In this document: piece by piece, positions 21,968 through 30,473 of the stretch
How positions within the stretch are numbered: the first letter of the stretch is position 1
Layout: each line of letters opens with the position of its first letter
DNA from: Hyphomicrobiales bacterium
GTDB taxonomy: Bacteria; Pseudomonadota; Alphaproteobacteria; Rhizobiales; JAJFHC01
DNA length: 32,427 bases
Assembly: GCA_021775835.1 (NCBI GenBank)
Contig: JAJFHC010000242.1
Span: 1 to 32,427 of the forward strand
Reading direction: 5' to 3'
The notes under the pieces: generated by a model
Told to the model about the DNA's origin: nothing
Database searches by the model: none
What the model saw: only the letters and a program-made list of their open reading frames with translations
Made by a program: the position numbers and the translations under genes

Positions 21968-23263
21968 TTAAACTTCAAGCTTGTAAGCGACGGTTCCTTC
22001 CGGGTGCTTGTACCAACCCGGGTCGGTGTAATCGCGATCCGCCAGTCCCTCCCTGACTTTCACGACCGAAAACATGCCACCCATCTCGATGGGACCGAAT
22101 TGCCCCCACCCGGTCATCATGGGGATTGTGTTGTCCGGCAACGGCATCTCCATCACGCCCATGTCGGCCATGCCGCGCTCACCCATGACCATGAATTCCG
22201 GGACGACATCGACAATCCTTTTGGCAATCGATCTGTGATCCACGCCGATCATGGTCGGCACGTCATGGCCCATGGCATTCATGGTGTGATGTGCTTTGTG
22301 GCAATGAATGGCCCAATCCCCTGGATTGTCGGCCACGAACTCGAAAGCACGCATCTGGCCGATCGCGCAATCGACAGTCACCTCGGGCCAGCGTGCACTT
22401 TCGGGCACCCATCCACCGTCGGTACACGTCACCTCGAAATCATACCCGTGCATGTGAATAGGATGGTTGGTCATGGTGAGATTGCCGAACCTGATCCGGG
22501 CACGGTCACCCTGATTGACGACAAAATGATCGATCCCGGGAAACACGCGGCTGTTCCAGGTCCACAGATTGAAATCAGTCATCGTGTTGACCCTGGGCGT
22601 GAACGTGCCGGGGTCAATGTCGTATGACGCCATCATGAAGACGAAATCACGATCGACCTTATGCTCTTCCGGGTCTTTCGGATGAACCACCAGAAAGCCC
22701 ATCATCCCCATGGCCATCTGTGTCATTTCGTCGGCATGAGGATGATACATGAAGGTGCCGGACTTGTTCATCTGGAACTCATAGACGAACGTCTCGCCAG
22801 GCTTGATCTGCGGTTGTGACAAACCGCCAACCCCATCCATGCCCGAGGGCAGGATAATGCCGTGCCAGTGGATCGTCGTGTGCTCCGGCAACTTGTTGGT
22901 CACATAGATGCGAACCGTTTCACCTTCCACACATTCGATGGTCGGGCCAGGACTCTGGCCGTTGTAACCCCAAAGATTGGCCATCATTCCCGGCGCCAAC
23001 TGGCGCTCGACCGGCTCCGCGATCAGATGAAATTCTCGGCGGCCATTTTTGAAACGGCTGGGCGCCGACCAACCGTTTAACGTCACGACCGGATTGTAAA
23101 AGGGCCCGTCCGTCGGGAGTGGCGGCACCACCATTTTGGCGCTTGACTGAAACTCGGCTTCCGGCACCGCGGCTTGCGATGTACTCGGAACGACACCGGC
23201 ACCAATTATGGTTGCTGCACTGGCTGATACGAACTGACGTCTGTTCATTGATAACTTATCCAT
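21968..23263 (-). CDS. Multicopper oxidase (copper oxidase, TAT-exported)
   Basis: The 431-residue product has a twin-arginine signal (MNRRQFVSASAA from residue 6) and the four copper-binding blocks of multicopper oxidases: HWHG (132-135), HPH (174-176), HPIHMHG (267-273) and HCHKAHHTMNAMGH (320-333). Met-rich stretches near residues 180-190 and 345-365 resemble those of cuprous oxidases such as CueO/CopA. It should oxidise Cu(I) to the less toxic Cu(II) in the periplasm. GAGGA lies nine bases before the ATG at 23263; two bases separate it from the end of the TolC-like gene. It is the enzymatic core of this operon. Confidence 0.92.
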   Translation of the reverse strand: MDKLSMNRRQFVSASAATIIGAGVVPSTSQAAVPEAEFQSSAKMVVPPLPTDGPFYNPVVTLNGWSAPSRFKNGRREFHLIAEPVERQLAPGMMANLWGYNGQSPGPTIECVEGETVRIYVTNKLPEHTTIHWHGIILPSGMDGVGGLSQPQIKPGETFVYEFQMNKSGTFMYHPHADEMTQMAMGMMGFLVVHPKDPEEHKVDRDFVFMMASYDIDPGTFTPRVNTMTDFNLWTWNSRVFPGIDHFVVNQGDRARIRFGNLTMTNHPIHMHGYDFEVTCTDGGWVPESARWPEVTVDCAIGQMRAFEFVADNPGDWAIHCHKAHHTMNAMGHDVPTMIGVDHRSIAKRIVDVVPEFMVMGERGMADMGVMEMPLPDNTIPMMTGWGQFGPIEMGGMFSVVKVREGLADRDYTDPGWYKHPEGTVAYKLEV

Positions 23264-23265
23264 GA

Positions 23266-24717
23266 TTAGTGTTCCTCATCTCCACTGCCGGCTTCAGCCA
23301 CTTCAACATTCATCGAAGCGCCTGAGCTGCTCCCTGCGGCCAAAACGTAATTGAGCCGTGCTTTTGACAGCCAGAAATCCCGTCTGGCATCCAGGGCTGT
23401 CATCAAAGACATCTGCTTTTGTTTGTTGGCGTTCAGGAGGTCAAAAACACTGGCCAGCATCCCGTTGTACCGAAGCAGTTCTTCCTCGGTGATCCGCGTG
23501 TTGAGCGGAACAATCGTGCGTTTGTAGTGACGGGCCAGATCGTAGGCTCCGCGATAACCGGTGTAGGCCTCTCGCACCTCGGAACGGGCCGTAACGGCCA
23601 ACGACTTCAGCTGCTCCACCGCCTGCATGTAGGTATATTTTGCGCGGTCGACCTTTGCGTCACCCAGGTCGAAGATGGGAACCGCGAATTCGACCTCGAA
23701 GCCATGCAAGTGGTTCTTGGTGGCAGGTACATCGGCCTCTTCGCCGGGTTCGCGTTCGTCGTTCGCAAACCCGGAGATTTCAAGGAGACTGACAACACTG
23801 GTGAACTGGGTGAGCCCCTTGGTCTTCTTCAACAGTTCAACTTCCTTGCGGGCCGCGCGGATGTCCAGGCGCTTCAACAAGGCCGTCCTTTCCATGTTCC
23901 GGCGTGTTGTGGTTCGTGCCGGCAGCTTTGGCAATCGCGACGGAAGACTGAATTTGGTCTCCTTGCCCCAGACGCCCATCTCCCTGATCAGCTTTTCGCG
24001 GGCCATTGCGGACGCGACCCGGAGTTTGCCCAACTGAGCGGCAGCTTCCGCCTTGGCGACCTTAAGTTTGGCCTGGTCGAGAGCGGGCATGCTGCCTGCG
24101 GCCGCCATCCGCATGCCAAGCTCTTCAGCACTCCTGGCTGCAGAAAAGGCACGTTTCATGATCTGAACACGCTCTCTTGCCGCAACCGCCTCTATCCAGG
24201 CCGTGCGTACGTCACCGGCCGATTTCACCACATCAAGTGCGGCTAAATAGCGTGCGCGTTCCGCCTGATCCTTTGCTATTTCTGTGCGTGGCCCGATCGT
24301 GAAGAGCGAGAGGACGCTAAAGAGTATCTGGCGTTCGATTTCGAGAATGCCATCGCCGGCGATCCTCCCTATGGATATCACCGGATTGCGCATTCGGCCG
24401 GCCTGGGCCACGTCGGACTCGGCAATGCCGATCGCACCGAGATTTGACTGAATGGACGAATTCCGAAGAAAGGCGATTTTTATTGCACTGTCGGGTGTGA
24501 GTGGTTGAGCAAGCAGTTGTCTCATTTCAAAACTGGCTTGTTCTCGCGATGCGTCGTCACGATGCCAGGCAACTTTATGCGTGGTTCTTTCCTCGACGAG
24601 ATCATTCACGTCGGTTAGAGCCTGATCGACATTCGCTGTCGCACAGGCGGAAAGCGTAAGGACGAGTATGCCAACTGCACCTACCCGTTTGAGTTTGTGT
24701 CCTGGTGATAACGCCAT
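23266..24717 (-). CDS. TolC/OEP-family outer-membrane efflux lipoprotein
   Basis: The 483-residue product has a lipoprotein signal (LVLTLSAC, lipid-attached Cys about residue 25) and the long helical pattern of TolC-family proteins, with two internal repeats: DSAIKIAFLRNSSIQSNLGAIGIAES... and later FEVEFAVPIFDLGDAKVDRA, SEVREAYTGYRGAYDLA, RYNGMLASVFDLLNANKQ. It should form a trimeric channel in the outer membrane. Neither an RND pump nor an adaptor is encoded here, so its inner-membrane partner must lie elsewhere. An ATG at 24753 overlaps the stop of the upstream gene and would lengthen the signal peptide; I chose 24717 because the signal is then a normal length. The multicopper oxidase gene follows after two bases. 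Confidence 0.88.
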   Translation of the reverse strand: MALSPGHKLKRVGAVGILVLTLSACATANVDQALTDVNDLVEERTTHKVAWHRDDASREQASFEMRQLLAQPLTPDSAIKIAFLRNSSIQSNLGAIGIAESDVAQAGRMRNPVISIGRIAGDGILEIERQILFSVLSLFTIGPRTEIAKDQAERARYLAALDVVKSAGDVRTAWIEAVAARERVQIMKRAFSAARSAEELGMRMAAAGSMPALDQAKLKVAKAEAAAQLGKLRVASAMAREKLIREMGVWGKETKFSLPSRLPKLPARTTTRRNMERTALLKRLDIRAARKEVELLKKTKGLTQFTSVVSLLEISGFANDEREPGEEADVPATKNHLHGFEVEFAVPIFDLGDAKVDRAKYTYMQAVEQLKSLAVTARSEVREAYTGYRGAYDLARHYKRTIVPLNTRITEEELLRYNGMLASVFDLLNANKQKQMSLMTALDARRDFWLSKARLNYVLAAGSSSGASMNVEVAEAGSGDEEH

Positions 24718-24749
24718 GAAGGGTCCCCCGCGTGAATTGTCAGCCGGTC

Positions 24750-25037
24750 TCATTTCAGTTTTTTCTTTTTGCGAATTGGTTCGTTGACGTCGCGAAGCTG
24801 ACCACGCGGGCCGCCAATCTTTTCAGCTCGATCGTTCAGTTCCCGCCAGTTTGCAGGTTTCGTCATAATCGCGGTGGGTTGGTAATCTGTGATCACCGGG
24901 CGATAGCGAATGCCGGGAACGTTGGCATCCGGGTTCGCAGGATCATTCTGATCGTACTCGTGGGCCGCCACTTCGAGGCTGAGCGGTGACACACCTATCA
25001 ACACCAGTGTAGCGGCGCGCAAAAGGCGCTTTTTCAT
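24750..25037 (-). CDS. Small exported protein of unknown function in the copper operon
   Basis: The 95-residue product has a signal peptide (residues 1-25: KKRLLRAATLVLIGVSPLSLEVAAH) and a short mature part with NVPGIRYRPVITDY, ending in KKKKLK. There are no Cys residues and few His or Met, so it is not an obvious metal binder. I do not recognise the family. Its stop overlaps an ATG (24753) of the TolC-like gene, so the two are translationally linked, and it lies 77 bases after the His/Cys-rich gene. Its role in copper handling rests only on position. Confidence 0.7.
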   Translation of the reverse strand: MKKRLLRAATLVLIGVSPLSLEVAAHEYDQNDPANPDANVPGIRYRPVITDYQPTAIMTKPANWRELNDRAEKIGGPRGQLRDVNEPIRKKKKLK

Positions 25038-25114
25038 TTGAACTATCCATCATCAATATTTGTGGGAAGGCATTCACGTCGCATAAATGCAGACGCGATT
25101 CCAAATCAGACAAA

Positions 25115-25516
25115 TTAGATGACGGTATCAGGGGGAGGTGTCGGCAAACCGAGTTCTGCAGCAGTCAGGGAGAGAATTCTCAGACCATTCAAATTACGCG
25201 AGCGTTGATCTGTTTCTGTACCGGCAAAGTTCAACGACGCAATGAAGGAGCACGTGGCGCTACAACAATCACCAGAGTCCTGATGATTGTGATTTGAGTC
25301 TGTCGGTTCATGGTGATGACCGCCAGAGGACAAATCAGACTGCAAGACAGCGTGCAATCCACAATCTGAGGCTACTGAAATGCCGTCCCCGGTTACGGTC
25401 TGATGAAGGCCATCGGAAGCCTGACCGTAATTTGGGGAATGCGCAAATGTCATTGTCGTCTGGGACAAGACCCATAGGACAACTGCAATGACATTCAGAG
25501 CACTTCTAAGACGCAT
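25115..25516 (-). CDS. Exported His/Cys-rich protein, first gene of the copper operon
   Basis: The 133-residue product has a signal peptide (residues 1-25, ending TFAHS) and a His/Cys cluster around residues 64-90: GGHHHEPTDSNHNHQDSG, DCCSATCS. This set looks like a metal-binding stretch. The rest has no clear domain; it resembles the loosely defined DUF2946-like exported proteins seen near copper genes, which I state with low confidence. It starts 28 bases downstream of a CueR-type promoter, making it the first gene of the operon. It could buffer copper or sense it in the periplasm. Confidence 0.7.
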   Translation of the reverse strand: MRLRSALNVIAVVLWVLSQTTMTFAHSPNYGQASDGLHQTVTGDGISVASDCGLHAVLQSDLSSGGHHHEPTDSNHNHQDSGDCCSATCSFIASLNFAGTETDQRSRNLNGLRILSLTAAELGLPTPPPDTVI

Positions 25517-25550
25517 TTAGAAAATCCCGCAAGGCGACTCGATAACCCAC

Positions 25551-25581
25551 TAAATAGTTGCTTCCCGCGCTGGAAGGTCAA
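25551..25581 (-). promoter_or_regulatory. MerR/CueR-type promoter of the copper operon
   Basis: On the minus strand the -35 TTGACC (25581-25576) and -10 TATTTA (25556-25551) are separated by exactly 19 bases, the long spacer of promoters activated by MerR-family regulators. The spacer holds CTTCC-AGCGCG-GGAAG, close to the CueR operator, with one base less between the arms than in E. coli copA. The start codon of the His/Cys-rich gene is 35 bases further on. No cueR gene lies in the window. Confidence 0.7.
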
Positions 25582-25756
25582 GCGGTTAAATGAAAATCGG
25601 CAGAATCAATTTGGTCACTGTCTGGAAGGTCTCAGGAATTTGGCAAGAACATGGAAACGGCCAATTGTTTCCTGGCTGCGACCGACTCTTCTCTCGGCAA
25701 GGCCGATTGGAATTCCGCTTGCCGTACTATTCTTCATTCCCTAGATTCCAGCGGAG

Positions 25757-26332
25757 ATGAAAGAACTGCTGCGGGCAAACTGGATACGCATTCTGAAATG
25801 GACCGTCGGTGTTCCAGTCGTCCTGGTTGCGACCTGGATCGTCGTACTCTTGTGGTTCAACGAATTTCGCTTTTACTTCCAAACCTCTTCCCCGGATTTG
25901 GCGGCCGCGCAGGCGACGACACCCTCGTCATATGACTGTCCTGAACCGCCTCGGTATAACAAGATCGAAGAACGGCTTGAGGCTGCGGGTACCGCTGTCG
26001 TCGAACGCGATGACATTATGGACGTCTGGACCAAGGAGATGACAGCCTTTGATCACTGCAGCCAACAGTATCTGGTGCCGGCCCGAAAATTGAAGGCTCA
26101 CATCGATGCTGCCTTCGAGGAACGGCTCGCCATCAGCCAGCGTGACGGCCTGATCGAAAAACTGCGGGTCCTGGAGAAGCACCTCGTTCCCGCAGAACGC
26201 ATGGCAAAACGCGCCGAGGACTCCAAGACCATGTGGATCCGTAACGAATGGCCCGAGGATTTCCTGGAGCAATTGAAGACAGAAGATCCAGCCAGCTACC
26301 GGTTGCTCACAGGGAAGGATCCGGCAGAATGA
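25757..26332 (+). CDS. Membrane-anchored protein of unknown function
   Basis: The 191-residue product has one transmembrane helix near the N-terminus (about residues 14-34: KWTVGVPVVLVATWIVVLLW) and a soluble part with a Cys-Pro segment (YDCPEPPRYNKIEERL) and a long charged, helical tail (residues 70-190) that looks coiled-coil-like. It also has a second Cys (DHCSQQYL). I do not recognise a family. It has no good ribosome-binding site; the ATG immediately follows GGAG. It is divergent from the copper operon across a 240-base gap and convergent with the histidine-kinase gene. Confidence 0.7.
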   Translation: MKELLRANWIRILKWTVGVPVVLVATWIVVLLWFNEFRFYFQTSSPDLAAAQATTPSSYDCPEPPRYNKIEERLEAAGTAVVERDDIMDVWTKEMTAFDHCSQQYLVPARKLKAHIDAAFEERLAISQRDGLIEKLRVLEKHLVPAERMAKRAEDSKTMWIRNEWPEDFLEQLKTEDPASYRLLTGKDPAE

Positions 26333-26356
26333 TGCCCATCCAAGCAAACGCGGCTT

Positions 26357-28714
26357 TCAACCCGCGATCCACCGGACCACAAATGTCGAACCGCGATCGG
26401 GTTCCGAATGCACGTCCAGCTGCCAGTCGTGCCGTTTTGCCACGGAAGCGCAAATTGCCAGACCTATGCCGGTGCCGGAGTAACTCTTGCGGGTGTGGAG
26501 CCGTTTGAACGGTTCCCAGATTGCGTCGCGAAATTGCGGGTCGATTCCGATGCCATTGTCCTTGACGAAGAACCCCGTCGTCACATCTTCGTTGTTGCGC
26601 TCGACGCCGATCAGAACCTCCGGCTTGACCCCTTTCTCCTGGTATTTTAGCGCGTTCGACAACAAGTTCTGCAACAACTGGGAAAGCAATGTGGGATCGG
26701 CGTCGACGATCGTGTCGCCGGTCTCCACCCGAACATCGGCAGCAGTTGACGAAATCGTTTCCTCAAGATCCCCCAGAACATCCGACAAGATATTCTGCAA
26801 GACCAGCGGTTGCCTCTCAATGAACCTGTTTGACGTGCGAGAAAAATTCAACAGGTCGGATATAAGCTGCCGGGCACGGGTGGCGGAACCCACGATCACA
26901 TCAATCGCGTAGTCGAGTTCTTCCTGGTTGCCGTCGGCGGCGGCACTTTGTACGAGATCACTGAAAGTCTGAATTTTCCGGAGCGGCTCTTGCAAGTCAT
27001 GCGATGCCACATAGGCAAACTGACGAAGACTTTCATTGGCGCCTTCCAGATCCGAATTTTTCAATTCCAGCGCTATCCGGGCTTGATTTCTCTCTGTTAC
27101 ATCGGCAAGGACGGTAAAACTCATGGCCGTCTTGTCCAAGCCGGCGTAGTCCATTATCGAGGACAACTCGATATCAATCAGACTCCCGTCCTTTCGGACA
27201 AACTGATAGGGAACGTCGTTACAACAGCCATCCCGAAAATAAGCCGGCAACACGACGTCATTAGCGTACTTTCTTGATTTTTCTTCCAAAAACTCACTCG
27301 GCCGACGTCCTATCACTTCATCGCGTTCGTAACCAAAGGTACTCAGCCACTTTTCGCTGACCTCGATCAGGCAGCCGGTGTCATCTGTTGAGTGAAGCAT
27401 TGCGGGTGTCTGGCGGTAATGTCGGCGAAAGCTTTCGCGCTGGGTTACAAGCATGTCGTTGACATTTCTCAGGGATGCTTCAGCGGTCTTGAGTTCGGAA
27501 ATGTCGATTGCCGCGGTCAGCACATTCCTGGTGCCAGCAACCGCATCCTCATACGGCACCTTGTCCACTTGAATCCAGTTGGAATCGGTATCGTTGTGAC
27601 CGTTGATTTCGACGACGTTCCTCTCGGCAATGCCGGTTTTCAGAACTTCCAGGTCCTTTCTGTGTGCGGCCTGGAGGTCGTCCTTGAACAGCTCGTCCGT
27701 GGTGCGGCCGACCAGATCGTCCTGAGACTTTCCAATCCATTGTGCCGCAGCGCGGTTGGCCCGCAATACACGATTGTCGCAATCCTTGAACCATAGTCTC
27801 GCCGGCGTGTTGTCAAAGATAAACGAGAGTTCGCGCTCAGACTGCTTCAGGTCTTCGATCTCACCACATCGCAACAACTCAGCGGCAACTACACTGGCGA
27901 CTTGACGGACAAAGAAGCGATGCCGTTCATTGAATGCACACCCGCGATTTTCCCTGTTGCACAAAATGAGATTGCCATGAAGAACATCTTTGCAATGAAC
28001 CGGAATATCGACCCGTAATTTAAGTTCGAACTGGTCAGCAGTGCTGCTGCCAACCGGTTCAGTCCGGTCAGCGAATTCCGCTCTTTCGCCATCTGTAAGA
28101 TCTGTCTCAACTGACGCCAAAAACGGCAACAGCGCGCGCTCGTCCCATTGGGGAATGAGCGAAACCACTGCGCCGGCGTGCCGCTTGTTCCCAGAACGGA
28201 CGCTCATGAGTCCGAGATCCAGTTCGAGATACTCAAGACAGGTTTGCAAAACTTCCGAGACAAATCCGTTTGTGTCGAACTGAAACTCCATTCCGATCTG
28301 GAGCAGACGCTCAAGCGCCAGATCAAAGCGCTTGTCCTGAGTGATATCTCGCCTGACAGATAAAATGGTTACGGCTTCGGTGTTCGCATCGAACACAGCA
28401 CGGTCCGTCACCTTCCACCAGGCCGTCTCGCCAGCGGCGGAACGGCTTTTTTGCTCGTAAGTCTGACCGGCGGCGTCGGGTGACAACAATGCGGCGCGAG
28501 CCCTCGCATCGACGCGTTCGGCTGCTGCCATAAAATCGAACACGCAATGCCCGACAAACTCAGATGGGACAAGACCGTAGTGGGCTGCGAAGGCCGCGTT
28601 GACATAAGTCAGCGTGCCGTCTCGGCCAAACTGGCAGACATGTTCAGACATGCCATCGAGAACGACATTTTCAACGACCGGATCACGGGATGACTGCAGG
28701 GCGTTGACAGACAC
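26357..28714 (-). CDS. PAS/GAF sensor histidine kinase
   Basis: The 785-residue product has no membrane segment. In order I see a PAS domain (about 15-130), a GAF-like domain (about 135-290; NLILCNRENRGCAFNERHR), a PAS domain (295-415), a further PAS (430-545; ending VLADVTERNQ), then HisKA with the phospho-His in VASHDLQEPLRK (about 565-575) and a HATPase domain with NLLSNALKY, DNGIGIDP and GTGIGLAI. This is a cytosolic multi-input kinase. The product starts with GTG (28714), with GGAG nine bases upstream. It could phosphorylate the single-domain regulator at 19086-19568; no other regulator is encoded here. Nothing in the sequence shows its signal. Confidence 0.9.
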   Translation of the reverse strand: MSVNALQSSRDPVVENVVLDGMSEHVCQFGRDGTLTYVNAAFAAHYGLVPSEFVGHCVFDFMAAAERVDARARAALLSPDAAGQTYEQKSRSAAGETAWWKVTDRAVFDANTEAVTILSVRRDITQDKRFDLALERLLQIGMEFQFDTNGFVSEVLQTCLEYLELDLGLMSVRSGNKRHAGAVVSLIPQWDERALLPFLASVETDLTDGERAEFADRTEPVGSSTADQFELKLRVDIPVHCKDVLHGNLILCNRENRGCAFNERHRFFVRQVASVVAAELLRCGEIEDLKQSERELSFIFDNTPARLWFKDCDNRVLRANRAAAQWIGKSQDDLVGRTTDELFKDDLQAAHRKDLEVLKTGIAERNVVEINGHNDTDSNWIQVDKVPYEDAVAGTRNVLTAAIDISELKTAEASLRNVNDMLVTQRESFRRHYRQTPAMLHSTDDTGCLIEVSEKWLSTFGYERDEVIGRRPSEFLEEKSRKYANDVVLPAYFRDGCCNDVPYQFVRKDGSLIDIELSSIMDYAGLDKTAMSFTVLADVTERNQARIALELKNSDLEGANESLRQFAYVASHDLQEPLRKIQTFSDLVQSAAADGNQEELDYAIDVIVGSATRARQLISDLLNFSRTSNRFIERQPLVLQNILSDVLGDLEETISSTAADVRVETGDTIVDADPTLLSQLLQNLLSNALKYQEKGVKPEVLIGVERNNEDVTTGFFVKDNGIGIDPQFRDAIWEPFKRLHTRKSYSGTGIGLAICASVAKRHDWQLDVHSEPDRGSTFVVRWIAG

Positions 28715-28852
28715 AAACGCTGCTCCGAATGTTCAGAAAGTTGTCGCAACAATACCAGTTTTGCATTAACCAACCGCTAACCCTACAGAGTTCTTCCGGG
28801 GCCCTTTGATCGGTGGTTATTCACAAACCCGGATTTGCGGACACGGACAAAC

Positions 28853-29494
28853 ATGAATGATTTTCCTGAGTTTCCTCAGAATTTCCGCGATACCCTGAAT
28901 AACCTGCTGGCGTGGCGGCGGGACGTTCGCCGGTTTCTTGGGAATCCGGTCGACGGATCGCTTCTCGAGGAGCTTCTGGATGCGGCCTGTCTTTCGCCGT
29001 CGGTCGGCAACAGTCAACCCTGGCGGTTCGTGACCGTGGACGATCGGGTGCGACGGCAGGCCATCGAAGACGATTTCAATGCCGCAAACTCCCACGCGTT
29101 GCAGTCCTATGATGGTGACCGGGCGAAACTATACGCTTCGCTGAAGCTTGCCGGCCTGCGCGAGGCGCCGGTTCACCTGGCAGTCTTCTGCAATGAGGAA
29201 ACAGCGGCGGGCGACGGCCTCGGTCGCCGCACAATGCCGGAAATGCTGCAATACTCCGTCGTCATCGCCGTCCACACGCTTTGGCTCGCCGCCAGGGCCC
29301 GCGGACTGGGCGTGGGCTGGGTATCAATCGTGCAGCCCGACAACGTAAAACGGATCCTCGAGGTTTCCGAAGACTGGCGGCTGATTGCGTATTTGTGCAT
29401 CGGATATCCGCAGGAAGAACACGTTGACCCGGAACTCGTGCGCCACGGCTGGCAGGACGCGGACCCTTCGGCCAGGACAGTGCTCAAGCGATAG
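28853..29494 (+). CDS. bluB: 5,6-dimethylbenzimidazole synthase
   Basis: The 213-residue product is a nitroreductase-fold flavin-destroying enzyme: AWRRDVRRFL near residue 21, SPSVGNSQPWRFV (about 47-59), RTMPEMLQYSVVIAVHTLWL and VGWVSIVQP, and an intact C-terminal end GYPQEEHVDPEL. BluB turns reduced FMN into 5,6-dimethylbenzimidazole, the lower ligand of cobalamin. It fits the cobalamin genes that follow on the other strand. The ATG at 28853 is chosen since the frame upstream of it opens only with TTG. Its 3' end overlaps that of the cbiB gene by 11 bases, convergently. Confidence 0.92.
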   Translation: MNDFPEFPQNFRDTLNNLLAWRRDVRRFLGNPVDGSLLEELLDAACLSPSVGNSQPWRFVTVDDRVRRQAIEDDFNAANSHALQSYDGDRAKLYASLKLAGLREAPVHLAVFCNEETAAGDGLGRRTMPEMLQYSVVIAVHTLWLAARARGLGVGWVSIVQPDNVKRILEVSEDWRLIAYLCIGYPQEEHVDPELVRHGWQDADPSARTVLKR

Positions 29495-30461
29495 CGAGAG
29501 CCACACCGGCAACCAACACCCAAAGCAAGCTGCAGGAGATCCAGAAAACCCTGATCCCAGATCTGATATCCTGTCTGTCGGCTTGCTTGTTGCCGGCGCT
29601 GTTGACGAACGCATCATCGACAATCTCATCGCCATAACGACGCGGACCCGCGAGCGCAACGCCCAGGGCCCCGGCCATGGCGGCTTCAGGCCAGCCGGCA
29701 TTCGGTGACCGGTGGCGACGGGCGTCCCCGGCAATTACCCTGACACTGTCCCGCATTCGCGCATACCCTCCGCGCAGACCCGAGGCCAGCGTCAGCAGCA
29801 ATGCAGACAGTCTCGATGCAGGAAGATTGGCAAAGTCGTCCAGACGCGCGGCCGCCCAGCCGAATGCTTCATGGCGGGAAGTTCGATGACCGATCATGGA
29901 GTCTGCGGTATTGAGCGTCTTGTAGGCAAACAGCCCTGGCAAGCCGGCGATCGCATACCACACGGCGGGTGCAACGATGCCGTCCGAGAAGTTTTCAGCA
30001 AGACTTTCGATCGCTGCCCGTGACACACCGGCTTCATCAAGGTTGTCGGGATCCCTGCCGACGATCATGGAGACAGCAGTTCGGCCTCCTGTCAGTCCAC
30101 CGGCTTCAAGGCCATCGGCAACCGCGCGGACATGTTCCGCCAGGCTCTTCTGAGCAATGAATATTGCAGCAATGACTGCTTCGAAAAACAGCCCATAGGG
30201 AACATTCAGAAGAAGCACATGAATTGCCGTCCCCGCAGCCGCAGAAACAACAAGCAGAAAAGTAATTGCGGCTGCACCCGCTACCCTGGGAAATGTGTCA
30301 CTCGCAGACGCATCATTGAAATGACGATCGAGTCCGTCGATTGCCCAGCCGATCACGACTACCGGATGTGGCAGCTTGCGCCACAACCAGGAGGGATCTC
30401 CGACCAGTGCGTCGAGAACGAGGGCCAGAAGAAGACAAAGGAAATGTGCGCTCCAGGTCAT
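29484..30461 (-). CDS. cbiB: Adenosylcobinamide-phosphate synthase
   Basis: The 325-residue product is an integral membrane protein of the CbiB/CobD family. It begins LLLALVLDALVGDPSWLWRK and has the family markers HPVVVIGWAID, LNTADSMIGHR and a loop with AGDARRHRSPNAGWPEAAMAGA. It attaches aminopropanol phosphate to adenosylcobyric acid. This is the gene called cobD in the aerobic pathway of alphaproteobacteria and cbiB in enteric bacteria. It follows cobB after 12 bases and overlaps bluB at the 3' end. Several hydrophobic segments are present. Confidence 0.92.
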   Translation of the reverse strand: MTWSAHFLCLLLALVLDALVGDPSWLWRKLPHPVVVIGWAIDGLDRHFNDASASDTFPRVAGAAAITFLLVVSAAAGTAIHVLLLNVPYGLFFEAVIAAIFIAQKSLAEHVRAVADGLEAGGLTGGRTAVSMIVGRDPDNLDEAGVSRAAIESLAENFSDGIVAPAVWYAIAGLPGLFAYKTLNTADSMIGHRTSRHEAFGWAAARLDDFANLPASRLSALLLTLASGLRGGYARMRDSVRVIAGDARRHRSPNAGWPEAAMAGALGVALAGPRRYGDEIVDDAFVNSAGNKQADRQDIRSGIRVFWISCSLLWVLVAGVALAIA

Positions 30462-30473
30462 CGCCGTGTCCGC

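Noticed and set aside
23419..24246. 275-codon plus-strand frame
   Set aside because: It is antisense to the TolC-like gene and has no family pattern.
28715..28852. Cobalamin riboswitch upstream of bluB
   Set aside because: None of the conserved B12-box elements is present.
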